From Undaria pinnatifida (lineage: Eukaryota; Sar; Phaeophyceae; Laminariales; Alariaceae), in assembly GCA_012845835.1 (NCBI GenBank), contig JABAKD010000004.1, positions 1,614,001 through 1,678,000 on the forward strand: a stretch of DNA of 64,000 nt, read 5' to 3'. The notes below the pieces were generated by a model, which worked only from the letters and a program-made list of their open reading frames with translations, ran no database searches and was not told the origin of the DNA. This document shows positions 21,701 through 33,300 of this stretch, piece after piece (position 1 is the first letter of the stretch; each line of letters begins with the position of its first letter). Both the position numbers and the translations under genes were made by a program.

Positions 21701-22235
21701 ATGTGAGGTACGTATGCTATCCCGAACCCCTGGCACCCTCGGTTTCCGGTCCGGGAAAATTGGATAGCCCGTCTACCCCAAAACGTCCTGCGGTAACTAC
21801 CCTGCAGCAGCAATGAATGGCATGTTAGTGAACGCGACAGTCCGAATTGGTTGATCCAACGTACATCGTGCCTCTACTAGTGTTATTCTAGAACGGATAC
21901 ACTACCTCAGCGCAATAATACGCGTGGGGGAAGGAAAGGGGATGACAGCCTGAAAGTCGGTGGACCCAGCTCCGGAGTTCACGCTGTAGCTTGCAGTGCT
22001 TGTGTTTGAGTCGTCAGTGTTTTAGCTTTAGCGAGGATGTCAACCCTGGCCGTTTCATCGCAGAAGGACATTGGGTACACGTTGCTGCACAGGCAGGGTG
22101 GGGTGGAATTATTCCGAGTGGGATTGGCTAGGTTTTTGTGGAAGCGGTGCGTTACTTTTAGGAGATAGCACTATCAAGTGTGTTGATACACTGAGACGTG
22201 TTGGAGGTAAATGCTTTTAACGGTTGGAGCAGTTT

Positions 22236-22385
22236 ATTTTTGTCACGTTTACTTTCCAGGAAACTCGCGCAGTGAGTTGTCCACACTTAACGACCTTCCT
22301 GGCAAAAGCCGTGTTCACAGGTGTCTTCCCTCGTACCCCCCCCCCCCCCCCCCCCCCCGCCGGCACCTTCTACCATTGGTTTATG
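22236..22385 (-). mobile_element. SINE 3' fragment
   Basis: Minus-strand 3' part of the tRNA-derived SINE (GTGAACACGGCTTTTGCCAG, GGAAAGTAAACGTGAC), truncated at its 5' side. A poly(C) run of about 20 at 22338-22358 replaces the usual CCCC of the SINE body (CTTCTCCCCGGTTC in other copies). Confidence 0.55.
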
Positions 22386-22959
22386 CCTTCGTTTACAGTA
22401 GTATGAGAGTTGGGTAACTTTGATTTTGCAGACGTTTTAAGTCGCGTCAGGTAGGCTAATGAGGAGGGTGAATGTTGTTTGTACTCGTCGCACGACGCTA
22501 GCTATAGCCCTGATCGTTTGTGGAGCTTCGGGGACGAGGAGGGGGGGGGGGGGTCTGGTTGTAGTGGTTTCGTTGACCAATGATGTTGTATTGTTATTTT
22601 TGATCAACATCAATACGCGTGGCATTCTATAATCTGAAGAGTCTCATTTGCGAACAGAACCAATCAGCACGCACGTAAGTGTGAGCGACAAGGGTGCGAA
22701 TCAAAGAAAAAACTCCTGCGTGAGTTGTTCAATATTATGGATGCTTTAACGCATCAAAACCAGTAAACAGGTTTTCGGTTCACCGGTTACAACCGACCAA
22801 ATAACCGGTTGCTTGTTTTCGAGAGTAACGCCTCCTCTCCGGTTTTCGGTTTTTCGGATGTGCCATACGATGTCCTCCACCTCTAGGTTGGAGTCAGGGG
22901 TTCAAGTCTCGGTTTGGAGATTTTTTTTTTTCTAGAAACATCGATTGTCGAGAGCGCTT

Positions 22960-23332
22960 TGTTATAAGGCTTAGTTTGTGTAAGCTATTGCTTAATCTTT
23001 TGCCAGTGGGCAAACGGACTTATACCCCACTAATGCCTTAACAAAGGGCGTCGTCGGCAGGACCATGTTTTTTTTTAGGTCGTGGGTTCAAATCCCACCA
23101 TCCACACAATACTATACTTTTTCAGACTTTCCCCATGTCGAACTCAAAAAATACTCTCACCGGTACCCCCAGCAAATGAAACCGCTTGGATATTGACAGG
23201 TCCGCCCGTATATCCGGCCTACCTGTTCTCCCGCCGTTTCAGGGGGGGAGAGCGGTATAAGGCTTGGTTTGGGTAAGCTATTAGTCAACCTTTTGCAAGT
23301 GGTCAAACGGACTAATACCCCACTCATTCCTT
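22960..23332 (+). repeat. tRNA-related repeat family R, copy 2
   Basis: Same layout as 19844-20408, with a T-arm-like hairpin GTGGGTTCAAATCCCAC near 23083 and direct terminal motifs (TATAAGGCTT, then CAAACGGACT). The right end is uninterrupted and supplies the empty site for the MITE at 20200-20383. Confidence 0.6.
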
Positions 23333-23349
23333 AAAAGTTTTATTCCTGT

Positions 23350-23490
23350 GGGCAAGAACAGTTCGACGCGAGTCGAAGAGGGAAGAAAGGGGTGAATTAT
23401 TCTCGCGATAGAAATGGAGGCATGTACCGTAGTGGGGAGGGGGGAGAAGATTCTGCTTGAGAGAGACCCCGGATCTGAGATACGTACGTC
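23350..23490 (+). repeat. Family K repeat, copy 4
   Basis: CAGTTCGACGCGAGTCGAAG, CGCGATAGAAATGGAGGCAT, ACCGTAGTGGGGAGGGGGGA and CCCCGGATCTGAG. It is the cleanest copy of the family. Confidence 0.6.
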
Positions 23491-23499
23491 TAGCGAGGG

Positions 23500-25130
23500 A
23501 GAAGGACAAGAAAATGTGTGAAGATAATGTAGACGGGATGAGCAAGACAAAGAATGGTACGATATCCTCGTTAAAAAATAGTACTGGTGATAACTATTTA
23601 TTTGCTGTTGTTGACGCTTTCGCTCTCTGCTCGTTTTATTCTCGCTTGGAAGTCAGCATCCTGAAAAAAAAGCCAAGCGTTCTGAAAATTGGAATCCTGG
23701 GTGCGCTTCGTTTGTTTGCAACGGCCCCACACTATTAATACGTAGTCGTATAATAGTTGTGGGGACGGGGGAACTCTATGATGTAGTTGAGTGGATACCC
23801 GCGGCCATGTGAGCTCAGTTTGCACATTTGACCTTTTCACTTGTGCGCCTTTTTCCGTGTCGTGCGTTTTTAGGCGGGAAAGCGTAGTATTTCCCTGACG
23901 AATTTTGATTTTACTTGGTTTTTCGGGTCTTCCTAGGGCTCCAGCACCTTTGTGCGACCACGGACTCTAGATTTTTAACAAGAGTTAATGTGAGAAAACA
24001 ACAAAACAACAACAACAACAACAACAACAATAGTATCGTATGTATCATGCCGATATACCTTCATTCAGTCATCGTTTAAAGTTGTGGATTTTGTTTTGTG
24101 GTTTCTTCTGTTTCTTCACTGTTTCGAACTTGTACGTAGCCGAACCAAATCTCTCGACACACAGCGATATTTGCGCCGAAAACGCAGCATCCATTATCGC
24201 GGTCCACGCAGGATACGCGTATGACGATATTGTTGTAGCTCTCATTCATTCCATAGTGGTGGTTTCATTGATTCAGTCGTCGTTCAATAGTTTCGGTCGT
24301 TGTATAAAGTTTTGAGTTTGGACTTTTTCGTTCATGTGCTCATCCATTTATTCGGTTTTTTATTACATTGATTTATATGCGTGCCGATGCCCCTCCTGCT
24401 GCTGTAGAGACACGAGCTCTGTCGTCACGAACTACGAGACAGAGATAGACACACACTGCAAATGCAGCCAGGTGGTCTGGCCATGCATCCTTTCCACCCA
24501 GATCTACAACCATCACACCACCCAGTGTATGGGCCAATGCCTCCTGTACTTCGTACATTGATAGTTAGACGAGTTCTGTGGTCACAAACTGTGGCACAGG
24601 GATACACATTGCAAACACCGCAACGTGTTTCGGGCATGCAATGCCAACCGCAACGAACACAACAGCAAACCAAATGCAAGCCAGCGCACCATGCTACTCG
24701 CAACAAAAAAATGAAAAGGAGCCGTGAAATACTACGTGGTTGCCCAGCTGGGTTGTCCTAAGTCGATTTTCCTGTAACGGGCGCGCAATTTCAATTTTCT
24801 TTTTTCACGGCGCTGTGTGGTTTGCCTTTGCCTCGCTACACGCCCCTTGCTAGCGGGACTGTGAACCTTCCTACTTACCAGGTACGTACTGGAGGGACCA
24901 CCAAATGAGTATACTACTACTCTTGCCTCGAGGTGCTGTAGTGGGATAAGGTATTGCATACGTGTAGCGCCGCTATAGTGAATGGAGCGAGACGGCCTGG
25001 GGGCGCATCTCTCGGTACCGTCGGGTGGCAGTATCGATAAACCTCAACACCAGCCTTCTTCTGTGCGTCGGAACGCGCGCGAGTTGGTCGTGGTGCACCA
25101 GTGGTAGTTGCAACCTATTGCAGCAGTTGT
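23500..25130. other. No supported gene
   Basis: An (AAC) microsatellite at 24000-24030 and two loosely similar ~90-bp stretches near 24410 and 24570 are all I can identify. The plus frame 24462-24761 is rich in His, Gln and Pro and has no recognised motif. Confidence 0.4.
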
Positions 25131-25135
25131 TGTGG

Positions 25136-25600
25136 TATTGGGGCAATATCGACCAAGGCCCCGACTGCTGCTATGCAGGGGTGCCTCCAGATCTGTAATG
25201 GTCACTCACACGAGGGTTGCTTGGATGTTGCATCTCTGGTTTTAGTTTCTTGCTGTCCCCCTCACACATTCTGACAGAAGGGGGGGGGGGGCGAAGCCGT
25301 TAGTTCATGCGGGTGATGACGCCTGCCAGCTATAAAGGGGACAACTGCTGTAAATAATAACGCCGCAACGGGGTGGAGGGGATACTAGAACACCCGCCCA
25401 CCCAGAAGGGCCGTATATGCAGATTCCTAGAAATATCAGGCGGAACTAAATCCATCCGGAGGCGCTCTATAAACCATTCCCACACCTCTAACTTGCAAGG
25501 AGGAAGCCAATTGGACGTGCGCAAAGCAAAGCAGGCACTAAACGTCCCATATACCTGTACGTAAGGCTAACAGAACGCGTATGATGCGAAGCAGACATCG
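25136..25600 (+). repeat. Local segmental duplication, copy 1
   Basis: Pairs with 25938-26425. Shared blocks in order include TGCTATGCAGGGG, TAATGGTCACTCACACGA, TTCTGACAGAAGG, AGGCGGAACTAAATCCATCC and CTAACAGAACGCGTATGATG. Divergence is moderate with several indels. A ~75-bp motif containing ACGCG and GAAGCAGACATC is further tandemly repeated at about 25570-25810. Confidence 0.75.
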
Positions 25601-25937
25601 AAACACCGAAGATATCGGTTGCTTGAAAGTAATCGAAACGCGTAAAAAACGCGAAGAAGACGTCAAAATTCCGTAGTTGAAAGCAAACGCGACGCGGGTA
25701 AGGTGGATCGGACACCCATATCCTGAACATACCGGTATGTGAAAGCCAGTGGGACGCGTACAATGCCAATCACATACCAAAAGTCTGAATATAGTGGAAC
25801 GTGAAAGCTGAAAGAGCAAGCCAGAATCACCGGAAAGCTGGAAACGAATAGCCATACCTCGGGGAGAGGTGTCGCTTGTTTAACTAGCAAGAACATGAGT
25901 TATGACTAGTCAGGTGCCGACGACGCCAGTGCAGTAA

Positions 25938-26425
25938 TGTTGGGGCAATGCGGATATAGGGACCGACTAATGCTATGCAGGGGCGTCTCTGGCACTGTAA
26001 TGGTCACTCACACGAAGGTTCTTGGATGTTACATATCTGGTATTAGTTGCTTCCTGTCCGTCGGACACCTTCTGACAGAAGGTGGAGCGGAGCCGTTCGT
26101 TCAGGCAGGCGATAACACCTGCCCGCTATAAAGAGAAACACTGCTATAAATCGTAAGGCCGCAACGGGAGATAGGGAATACCATAACATTAGCCCACCCT
26201 GAAGGACCGTACATGCAGATTCATAGAAAGTTCAGGCGGAACTAAATCCATCCGGAGAATCTGGAGAATGGATCGAAGATGCGGCTCTATTCAACCCACT
26301 CCTACACCTCTAACTTACACCGAGGAAGCCAATTAGACGAGTGCAAAAAGCAAAACAGGCACCAAACGCCCGCCGTACCAGTACGTGAAGCTAACAGAAC
26401 GCGTATGATGCAAGGCAGACATCAC
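25938..26425 (+). repeat. Local segmental duplication, copy 2
   Basis: Second copy of 25136-25600, about 800 bp downstream in the same orientation. No frame is conserved between the copies, so the duplicated unit is probably non-coding. Confidence 0.75.
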
Positions 26426-26518
26426 AAGACCAACTGTATCGGTACGTGAAAGCCACTAAACGCGTAAACCGCGAAGCAGACGTCAAAAAATCGAACACAC
26501 ACCTTCGTACGCACCGTG

Positions 26519-26655
26519 TCGGGAGGGGGGGGGGGTACTCATTCTTGCTTGCCTCAGTCGTCTGACCACCGACCACGCATTCCTTTCGAGACGGAGCACC
26601 GTTCCTAGTCCTAATAAAGGCACCTCCAACATTTAGACGCTCAGTATGTTACTTC
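26519..26655 (+). repeat. Family J repeat, copy 2
   Basis: Poly(G), TACTCATTCTTGCTTGCCTC, ACGCATTCCTTTCGAGACGG and GGCACCTCCAACATTTAGAC, as at 15663. Confidence 0.65.
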
Positions 26656-27245
26656 CACATATCTCATCAAAACGCTTCGAATGTTTTATCTCCTTGCTCT
26701 TTGGCGGTCTCTGGCAAGGCCACCATCTATGAGGGGTGGGGGACTGCTTTATGACCCCGGATCTGAGTTACGAAAAAGGGGCGGAGCTGGAGAAAGAGAG
26801 AAAAGGTAGCAACAGGTAGGTTCGGGGGAGGCAGAAAATATCAGTTTTGTTGGTCCCAAGTGTAGTCGGGTGGCCTGTCCACGGCTCGCCCCACAGACGC
26901 GGAAATATCATTTTTTAAAAGCATGGCTTGTCACGGGTCATGATCCGGCCCACGGATCAGATTCGGAGGTTTTTAAAACCTCGCGGGTCGAGTCGGGTTG
27001 GGTCAGGGGGTGTTGGAAATCTCCAAGGATACGATCGCAGGGGAGTCACTTATTTGGGGCCGTTTTTTACAGAGGCTCTTGGGGCCACTCGCGCGAACGG
27101 CCCGCCTGTTCCTTTTCGGTCTGTAACCTTTGGTGAGCACTGCTGTTTCATTTTGGCCGTATGAAACTCCGAAGCCGTGGGATGTTAAGCTAAGCTGCGC
27201 CAAGCAAATCGCCCAATGTGTTTTTTTTTCGTTGTTGTCCGTGAG

Positions 27246-27460
<215 letters not shown>

Positions 27461-27574
27461 CACGTTAACTCGCATAGCCAAGTCCGCGGTCATGAGGTAC
27501 AGAGTCACCGGTGTTGGTGTAACGGCCCATGCCCGGGGGTGAACGAAATGGTACCCCCTTCATACTGTAGCCTT

Positions 27575-27940
27575 GGTCAGGGATCCGGTCGGGTCATTGG
27601 AGGTTTTAGAATCTATGGGATGGGATCCTGTCGGGTCAGAGGAGGTTTTCGAATCTCACGGGATGGGACCCGTCGGGTCGGAGGAGGTTTTCAAATCTTA
27701 CGGGATGGGATCCCGGCGGGTCAGAGGAGGTTTTGGAATCTCATGGGATGGGATCTCGTCGGGTCAGAGGAGGTTTTGGAACCTCATGGGATGGGACCTG
27801 TCGGGTCAAAGGAGGTTTTCAAATCTTACGGGATGGGATTCCGTCGGGCCAGAGGATGTTTTCGAATCTCATGGGATGGGATCTCGTCGGGTCAAAGGAG
27901 GTTTTGGAACCTCATGGGATGGGACCTATTCTGCGGTGAA
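27575..27940 (+). repeat. Tandem repeat, ~42-bp units, about 8 copies
   Basis: The unit reads GGGATGGGATCCCGTCGGGT followed by CAGAGGAGGTTTTGGAATCT and CA. It uses the same vocabulary as MITE family D (GGAGGTTTTCGAATCTCACG and GTCGGGTC). Three overlapping plus-strand frames of 68-148 aa run through it because 42 is a multiple of 3. Confidence 0.85.
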
Positions 27941-28199
27941 GGCGCAACAACCGTTGTTTTTTCGTTCCGAGGATCCTAACCGGTGGAGGATGTCCAAACA
28001 TTGTACATATACGTTCTGAGGAAAAATCATATTTTGAGTTAAAACTGGAACTGCAACCCAATGACGAAGATTCATGGCCCTACGTGCAAAACAATATTCA
28101 GATCGCGAAACAGGAAAGACGAAAATCCGACGATTTTGGGTTAAGGAGCCCAGATCATTCAGAAAAACAAAAAATAGCCGGAAAGTGCTAACCTGCCTC

Positions 28200-28305
28200 T
28201 ATATCGTAGCAGCCGTCTGGAGGGGGGTCGGTTGATCCTGGCCCTGACTCGACCCGGCCCGCGAGAAATGGTCTGACCCGTGAAAATCCGTGGAGAAATA
28301 CAGCA
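28200..28305. repeat. Family D fragment
   Basis: GGCCCTGACTCGACCCGGCC, then GGTCTGACCCGTGAAAATCC, then GTGGAGAAATACAG. The last part resembles the right terminal repeat of the D element at 6558-6940. Confidence 0.45.
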
Positions 28306-28320
28306 TTAAACGAGAGATAG

Positions 28321-28519
28321 ATAGAATGCGGCCACCATCCCGAGAATATTCTAGTATCGCTTCTAGAAATGATGGGAAACCCCGATCCAGCTGTAGCGAT
28401 GTCCTTCATCGTCGAGGTGTATCGCCGACATCTAACGGACGTAGTGAGCCATCGAACCAACGAGCTGACGTATCACGCTCTCACGGCGGCCCTCACGAGG
28501 GAAAAAATGGAGCCAAATG
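28321..28519 (+). CDS. Isolated exon-like segment, helical repeat-like protein
   Basis: In the frame starting at 28321 the segment is open for 66 codons and reads as ordinary globular protein: ENILVSLLEMMGNPD, AVAMSFIVEVYRR and NELTYHALTAALTREKMEPN. It is bounded by an AG (GAGATAG) on the left and a strong donor AATG/GTGAGA at 28519-28525 on the right. The helix-rich pattern, with a TYHALTAAL stretch, recalls PPR/TPR-type helical repeats, but the match is weak and I do not assign a family. If the donor is not used, the frame stops about 10 codons further on. No partner exon was found; family D repeats lie immediately upstream and the ankyrin gene begins 630 bp downstream. Confidence 0.4.
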
Positions 28520-28666
28520 GTGAGATATTGCTTGCTGTACACTAAAGCCAAGGACAATATTATTGATAGTTTTACAGAAGGCACGCCCCACTTCAGACGC
28601 GAAAACTGACGAAAAAAAGTGACTCGGACCTCCCGACGAAAAAATCGACGAAAGAAAGTGACTGGG

Positions 28667-28897
28667 TTACACCATCGGCCACATGAAGTGCTCTACCCGA
28701 GCTGATGCTGGTTTAGCAGATTGTGTTCGAACTATAACGCGGGAAGCCATGAGGCAAGCGTAAGGAATGACGATGCTCGGATGGCCTCTAGCTTTTCCTA
28801 GACGCTTGATACGATCGCGCTCGTCGCTATTTGGTGTGTATTCTGTAATCAAGACATAGTCAAGTGTCCCCGTGATTGGGTCAGTATGAACCACCAT
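28667..28897 (-). CDS. Small unassigned ORF (minus strand)
   Basis: From the ATG at 28897 the minus strand encodes 76 residues with balanced composition, beginning MVVHTDPITGTLDYVLITEY and ending VEHFMWPMV. A stop lies a few codons upstream, so it is either a small ORF or an exon entered by an AG just before it (ATTAAG). The sequence looks more protein-like than its surroundings, but I recognise no domain. It points away from the ankyrin gene and could be a fragment of a mobile-element protein. Confidence 0.3.
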   Translation of the reverse strand: MVVHTDPITGTLDYVLITEYTPNSDERDRIKRLGKARGHPSIVIPYACLMASRVIVRTQSAKPASARVEHFMWPMV

Positions 28898-29146
28898 TGT
28901 GCGCAATGCTTAATTTCTGCGCCCGTCTTTACCCCTCGTCTGTTACACGTGCATCGTTCCCAGGCTAGGATCACACGGCGTATAGCGGCCCAGGAGGGGT
29001 ACCACCTCTGCAGAACAGCTCGCCTTCGCCTCTCCCCGGCACCGTCAACCATCGCAATCAACATAGAAGCGCAACAGCCATAATACCACCGGTAATATAC
29101 CGTCGGAAGTGGAGCACACGGCAACGTCAACCCAGCAAGCATAAGC

Positions 29147-30313
29147 ATGGACCGCTGCACCACCATGAACACCGAACAGAGAAACTCTCTCCACAGCACT
29201 GGCAAAGACCTTCTAGCGCTCGTCTTCAACTCCGCGCCGCGCTCACAACTATGCGCGTGGCTCAGAGTCCCACTCGAACACGCCGCGACTAAGGGTAACA
29301 GCGACCTGGCCATGATGCTGTTGGCGGCGGGAGCCGACGTTTTCCTCCGTCGACATGCTAATATCGGTCGCTCCCCGCTAACGGCGGGAGCCCAAGGCCC
29401 GCGAATCGCGATAGTCCAAGGCCCGTTTGTTGCGGCAGTCCGGGCAGAAAAGGGGTCGGTTGTGTCCGCCCTGCTCGAGTGCGGCTCCGTACCTGCAGGA
29501 GAAGAGGGGAGCACCGTTTGTCAAGGCGATGATATAAACCCCGTCCTCGGCGGGGGAAGGGGCGCTGGGGTAGCGGGTGAGACTAGAAGCAGCAGCCGCG
29601 GTTGCAGCAGCGGTAGTGACAGCACCAGCACCACCATCACCACGACCTCTCGCAGCTACACGGGCGGCAGCAGCAGGGGTACCGGCATCAGCTGCAATAG
29701 CAGAGATAGCAGCAGTAGTAGCCATGGTGGAAGCAGCGGTACAAGCAGCAGCAACACCACCACCACCACCACCACCACCAGCAACAACACCAGCAGGAGC
29801 AGCGGCATTACCGGCAGCGCCAGCGGCACCAGTATCAGCAGCGATAGTATCACCACCTCCACTACCACCACCAGTGGTTGCCGCACCCCACTTCATTTAG
29901 CAGCATCAGTAGGACACATATCAGCCACGAAAGCCCTAATCCTAGCGGGAGTAAACCTAGACATCACCGACGAAGACGGTTGCTCCGCCCTCCACCTTGC
30001 AGTATTCCGAGGCTTCCACAAAGTAGTACAAGAGCTAGTATCCGCGGGCGCCAACCCCGACACCAGCGATTGCGAGGGAGAGACGCCTCTGCACACCGCG
30101 TGCGGCAATGGCAGTCTCGAGATGGTGAGGGTTCTCCTGAGAGGCTCGCGGGGACAGGAGTTTTCTGCCAAGGGAAACAGGGGAGTTCATCTTGAGATGT
30201 CCCCGCTGCATCGGGCTGCCTTGGGAGGGCATTGCGAGGTCATGCGAGAGCTGATCGATCACGGCGCTAGTCTCGACTCGCTCGCCGGCAACGCACGAAC
30301 GCTTCTACACGCA
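29147..30313 (+). CDS. Ankyrin gene exon 1
   Basis: 389 codons ending with CACGCA before the donor GTGAGT (30314). Reading through the donor adds only SFL before a stop, in the middle of an ankyrin consensus, so splicing is much more likely. The Ser/Thr tract is encoded by AGC, ACC and CAC-rich DNA (29577-29877), which creates long alternative frames on both strands. Confidence 0.85.
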
Positions 30314-33300
30314 GTGAGTTTTCTTTAAAAATAACAAGGGTTGAGTTGACACGTGGCTACGGTTGGTGGTGCAGGCGAGGCGTGAACCATGTTTTTTTCC
30401 CCTGGGGCTGGACATCCACTTGAAGAGCTTTACCACCTTATCCAAAAAACTGTTTTTTGATTTTTTTTTTGCTAGGGGCAGCCTCATTGGAGACGCCTGC
30501 TACGATAGAGATATTAAGGTATACCGTTTTTGGCGGAAATTTTTTCTGAATGACGGGACTCCTACACCCAAAATCGTTGAAAATACAAGGACATTTTTTT
30601 CTCATGGTTCTCGTTGTATGCCTAGACCATGGGATATTTGCATCCGGTAGATAGTGACACAGCTTTATTTGTCTCAAAATCAGGCTTTACTGGAGAACGG
30701 TCTTAAGCTCCCAAATTGAGGAAACAGCGTCAATGGAGACGCCTGGTACGATAGAGATATTAAGGTATACCGTTTTTGGCGAAAATGGTTTCTAAATGAC
30801 GGGGCTCCTTGACCCCAAATCGTCGGAAATAGAAGGACTGCTTTTTTCTCATGGTTCTCGTTGTATGCCCAGGCCATGGGATTTTTGCATCCGGTAGATG
30901 ATGGCTCAGCTTTGTTTGTCTCCAAATCTCATTTTGGGAGAACGGTCTTTGGAGCTCCCAAATCGAGGAAACCTAAAAAAAAACAATGGTTGATGCACCT
31001 CTGTCGCAACACGCGTCTGGAATAGGCACACAAAACATTGCCGGTGCTAGAAAAAAAAAGTGAAGCGCCAACGCTACGGTCAGAGAGAATACAACCATTG
31101 ACACTCCTGGGTTTGATTGAATTGATTGGCTCACTAGCACCAGTGAGCCTGAGTCTCTGCTGCTACCTCACCAATTACGGCTACAAACGGCACCACCCCG
31201 CAAAGAGTTTCTGTGTAATATACGGAAGAAGCGTGACGAGCGCTCACACGTTGGAGGTGTCTCCATTAAGGAGTAGGAACGGTGTTCCGTCTCTAAAGGG
31301 ATGTGTGGTCAGTGGTCAAATTACTTAAGGCAAGCAACAAAGGAGTACGCCCCCCCCCCCGTATTGCTGGGGACAACAGCGACTTACTGTATCGGCGTCC
31401 CCGGTGGCCCGTTAATAGGTTAACCTCTCGTAAAAAATAAGGAAAGCAGATTTCGCTGGTTCGATTTCGCTGAAAGATTTTTCGAACGGCTAGGCGCTCC
31501 TTAACCCAAAATGGTGTGGATGATGCAATTCTTGTTTTGTAAAATGCTTTTTTTTCCATTAGCCTAGGCCATGGAATTACTCATCGTGCTTTGCACTTTT
31601 TTTCATTTTTTGTAGAAGGCATTTTTCAGGGGGGGCGAGGGGGGGGAGGGCGGGGGGGGGGCGGTATAGCGCTCCTCAAACCCGGAACCGTGCAGGGCAA
31701 AAACCAATGGTTGGCGCACCTCTACGATAGGGGTACGGTAGAACGTTTTTCCCTCCAGGGGTATTGCCTGAATTTCGGGGTTTCTTAACACTCCTTAACC
31801 CCCTAAATCGGCGAATTTTTTTGTCTATTTTGTTTGTTGGACCATTTTCGTTGTTGTATGGCTGAGCCAGGGGATTGGTCATCTCGTTTTCGTAGCACCT
31901 TCTTTTCTCTCCCCTAAATCAGTGTTTTTTGGTAAAGGTGTAGAGAGCTCCTCGTCATGTTAAGAGCCTGAAAAAAAAAGACAATGGTTGGTGCATCTGT
32001 ACCGTACCACGTCCAGAGTGGGCTATAACCTCGGCACTAGTAGTAAGGTCGGTTTTCGCTGGTTCGAGGGACTTTGTCTCGGGCAAAACTTGACTCGCTG
32101 ACAGCGCGAGAGCGTGCGTTTTTTTTTTGCGACATTCGATGAAAGTCGACGAGCAGCGTTGGCAATGCTCAACGCACCCTCTGCGCGATAAAAATGAAGG
32201 CACGTACCGGGGAGAAGGGACGACACCTGTGGCCACGGCCTTTGTACCGACGATGGAAAGTAAACCTTGAGATCGAAAAATGAATGGATGAAAAAAAATG
32301 GATGCGGCGTTGGGTCATTTGTGCGATACGTATATCGTACACGCTTTTCTTAACCCCTTGATTACTCCGTTTATCTTGACAAATACCGCTTGAAAAAATC
32401 GAGAGAAAGACACTACACGGAGGAGTTTATAACAGCGTTTTCGTTTTCAAGTTTTTATGCGCGTGCTAGCGCTTTACGGCCGCTTCACGGCTGGAATGAT
32501 TTCTGAGTGACAAGCTTCCTTTACCCATTTCCAAACGCCCATATGTTTCCTAGTCTAACTCCAAGTGTTTTGTCCCCCATGTCGGGGGAGCGCGGTGTTA
32601 AAGTGCTCAAGATCAATAACGCAAAAATCGAATGGAAAACCATTCTTTGCATTCTATTGTTTCGCAATACTGTGAAAACATTTCGTGTACTAATACCTAG
32701 AGGCCGTGGGATTGGTCATCGGTTGCAGCAGGAAGTCCCTGAGCTCCTCACGTGAGGAACTCAATATCTCACCCGAAAAATGACTTGGAAGGCGTTCGTT
32801 TTCGCACAACCCGACCAAGCTTCTATGCCTTAGTCCAAAAACAAAATGTACTCGTGAAAATACGTCATTGACCGGCAGTTCCTCACATGTGAGGAAATCA
32901 ATCGCCCAGGGACTTTTTGGCCCAATCATACAACTGCAACCCCTACCGGGAGGTGACTCTTCTGGGATTGGTCATCGGGTCACGCATTCAGTTACCAAAA
33001 AAATAGGTTTTGCCTCAAAGAGGTAAGTATAGGCATACACCTCCTCAACTGGTTAAGAGCCTCGGAAACGAAACATGGTGAACCTGTGCAGTTCGTAGCG
33101 TGTCTTTAACACCTCCAGCAAACGCGACCTGCGTGACTTCCATAGTTTTTTTTTTTTTTTTTTTCGGCGGTGATGATGTCAGGCAGCCTCGAGAGCGCCG
33201 CGGTTTTCTCCTTCAAAAAGACAAGAAAAAAAAAAATAACACTTTAGCTGTAGGGGATCAAGGATTCTGGTTGAACCTCGCCTTGGCACGCTTTGTGCGA

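Noticed and set aside
28849-29514. 221-aa minus-strand protein
   Set aside because: It is the antisense shadow of ankyrin exon 1 and lacks its own motifs.
29378-29900. Ala/Gly-rich proteins on both strands
   Set aside because: Shadow frames of the Ser/Thr-rich tract of the ankyrin gene.
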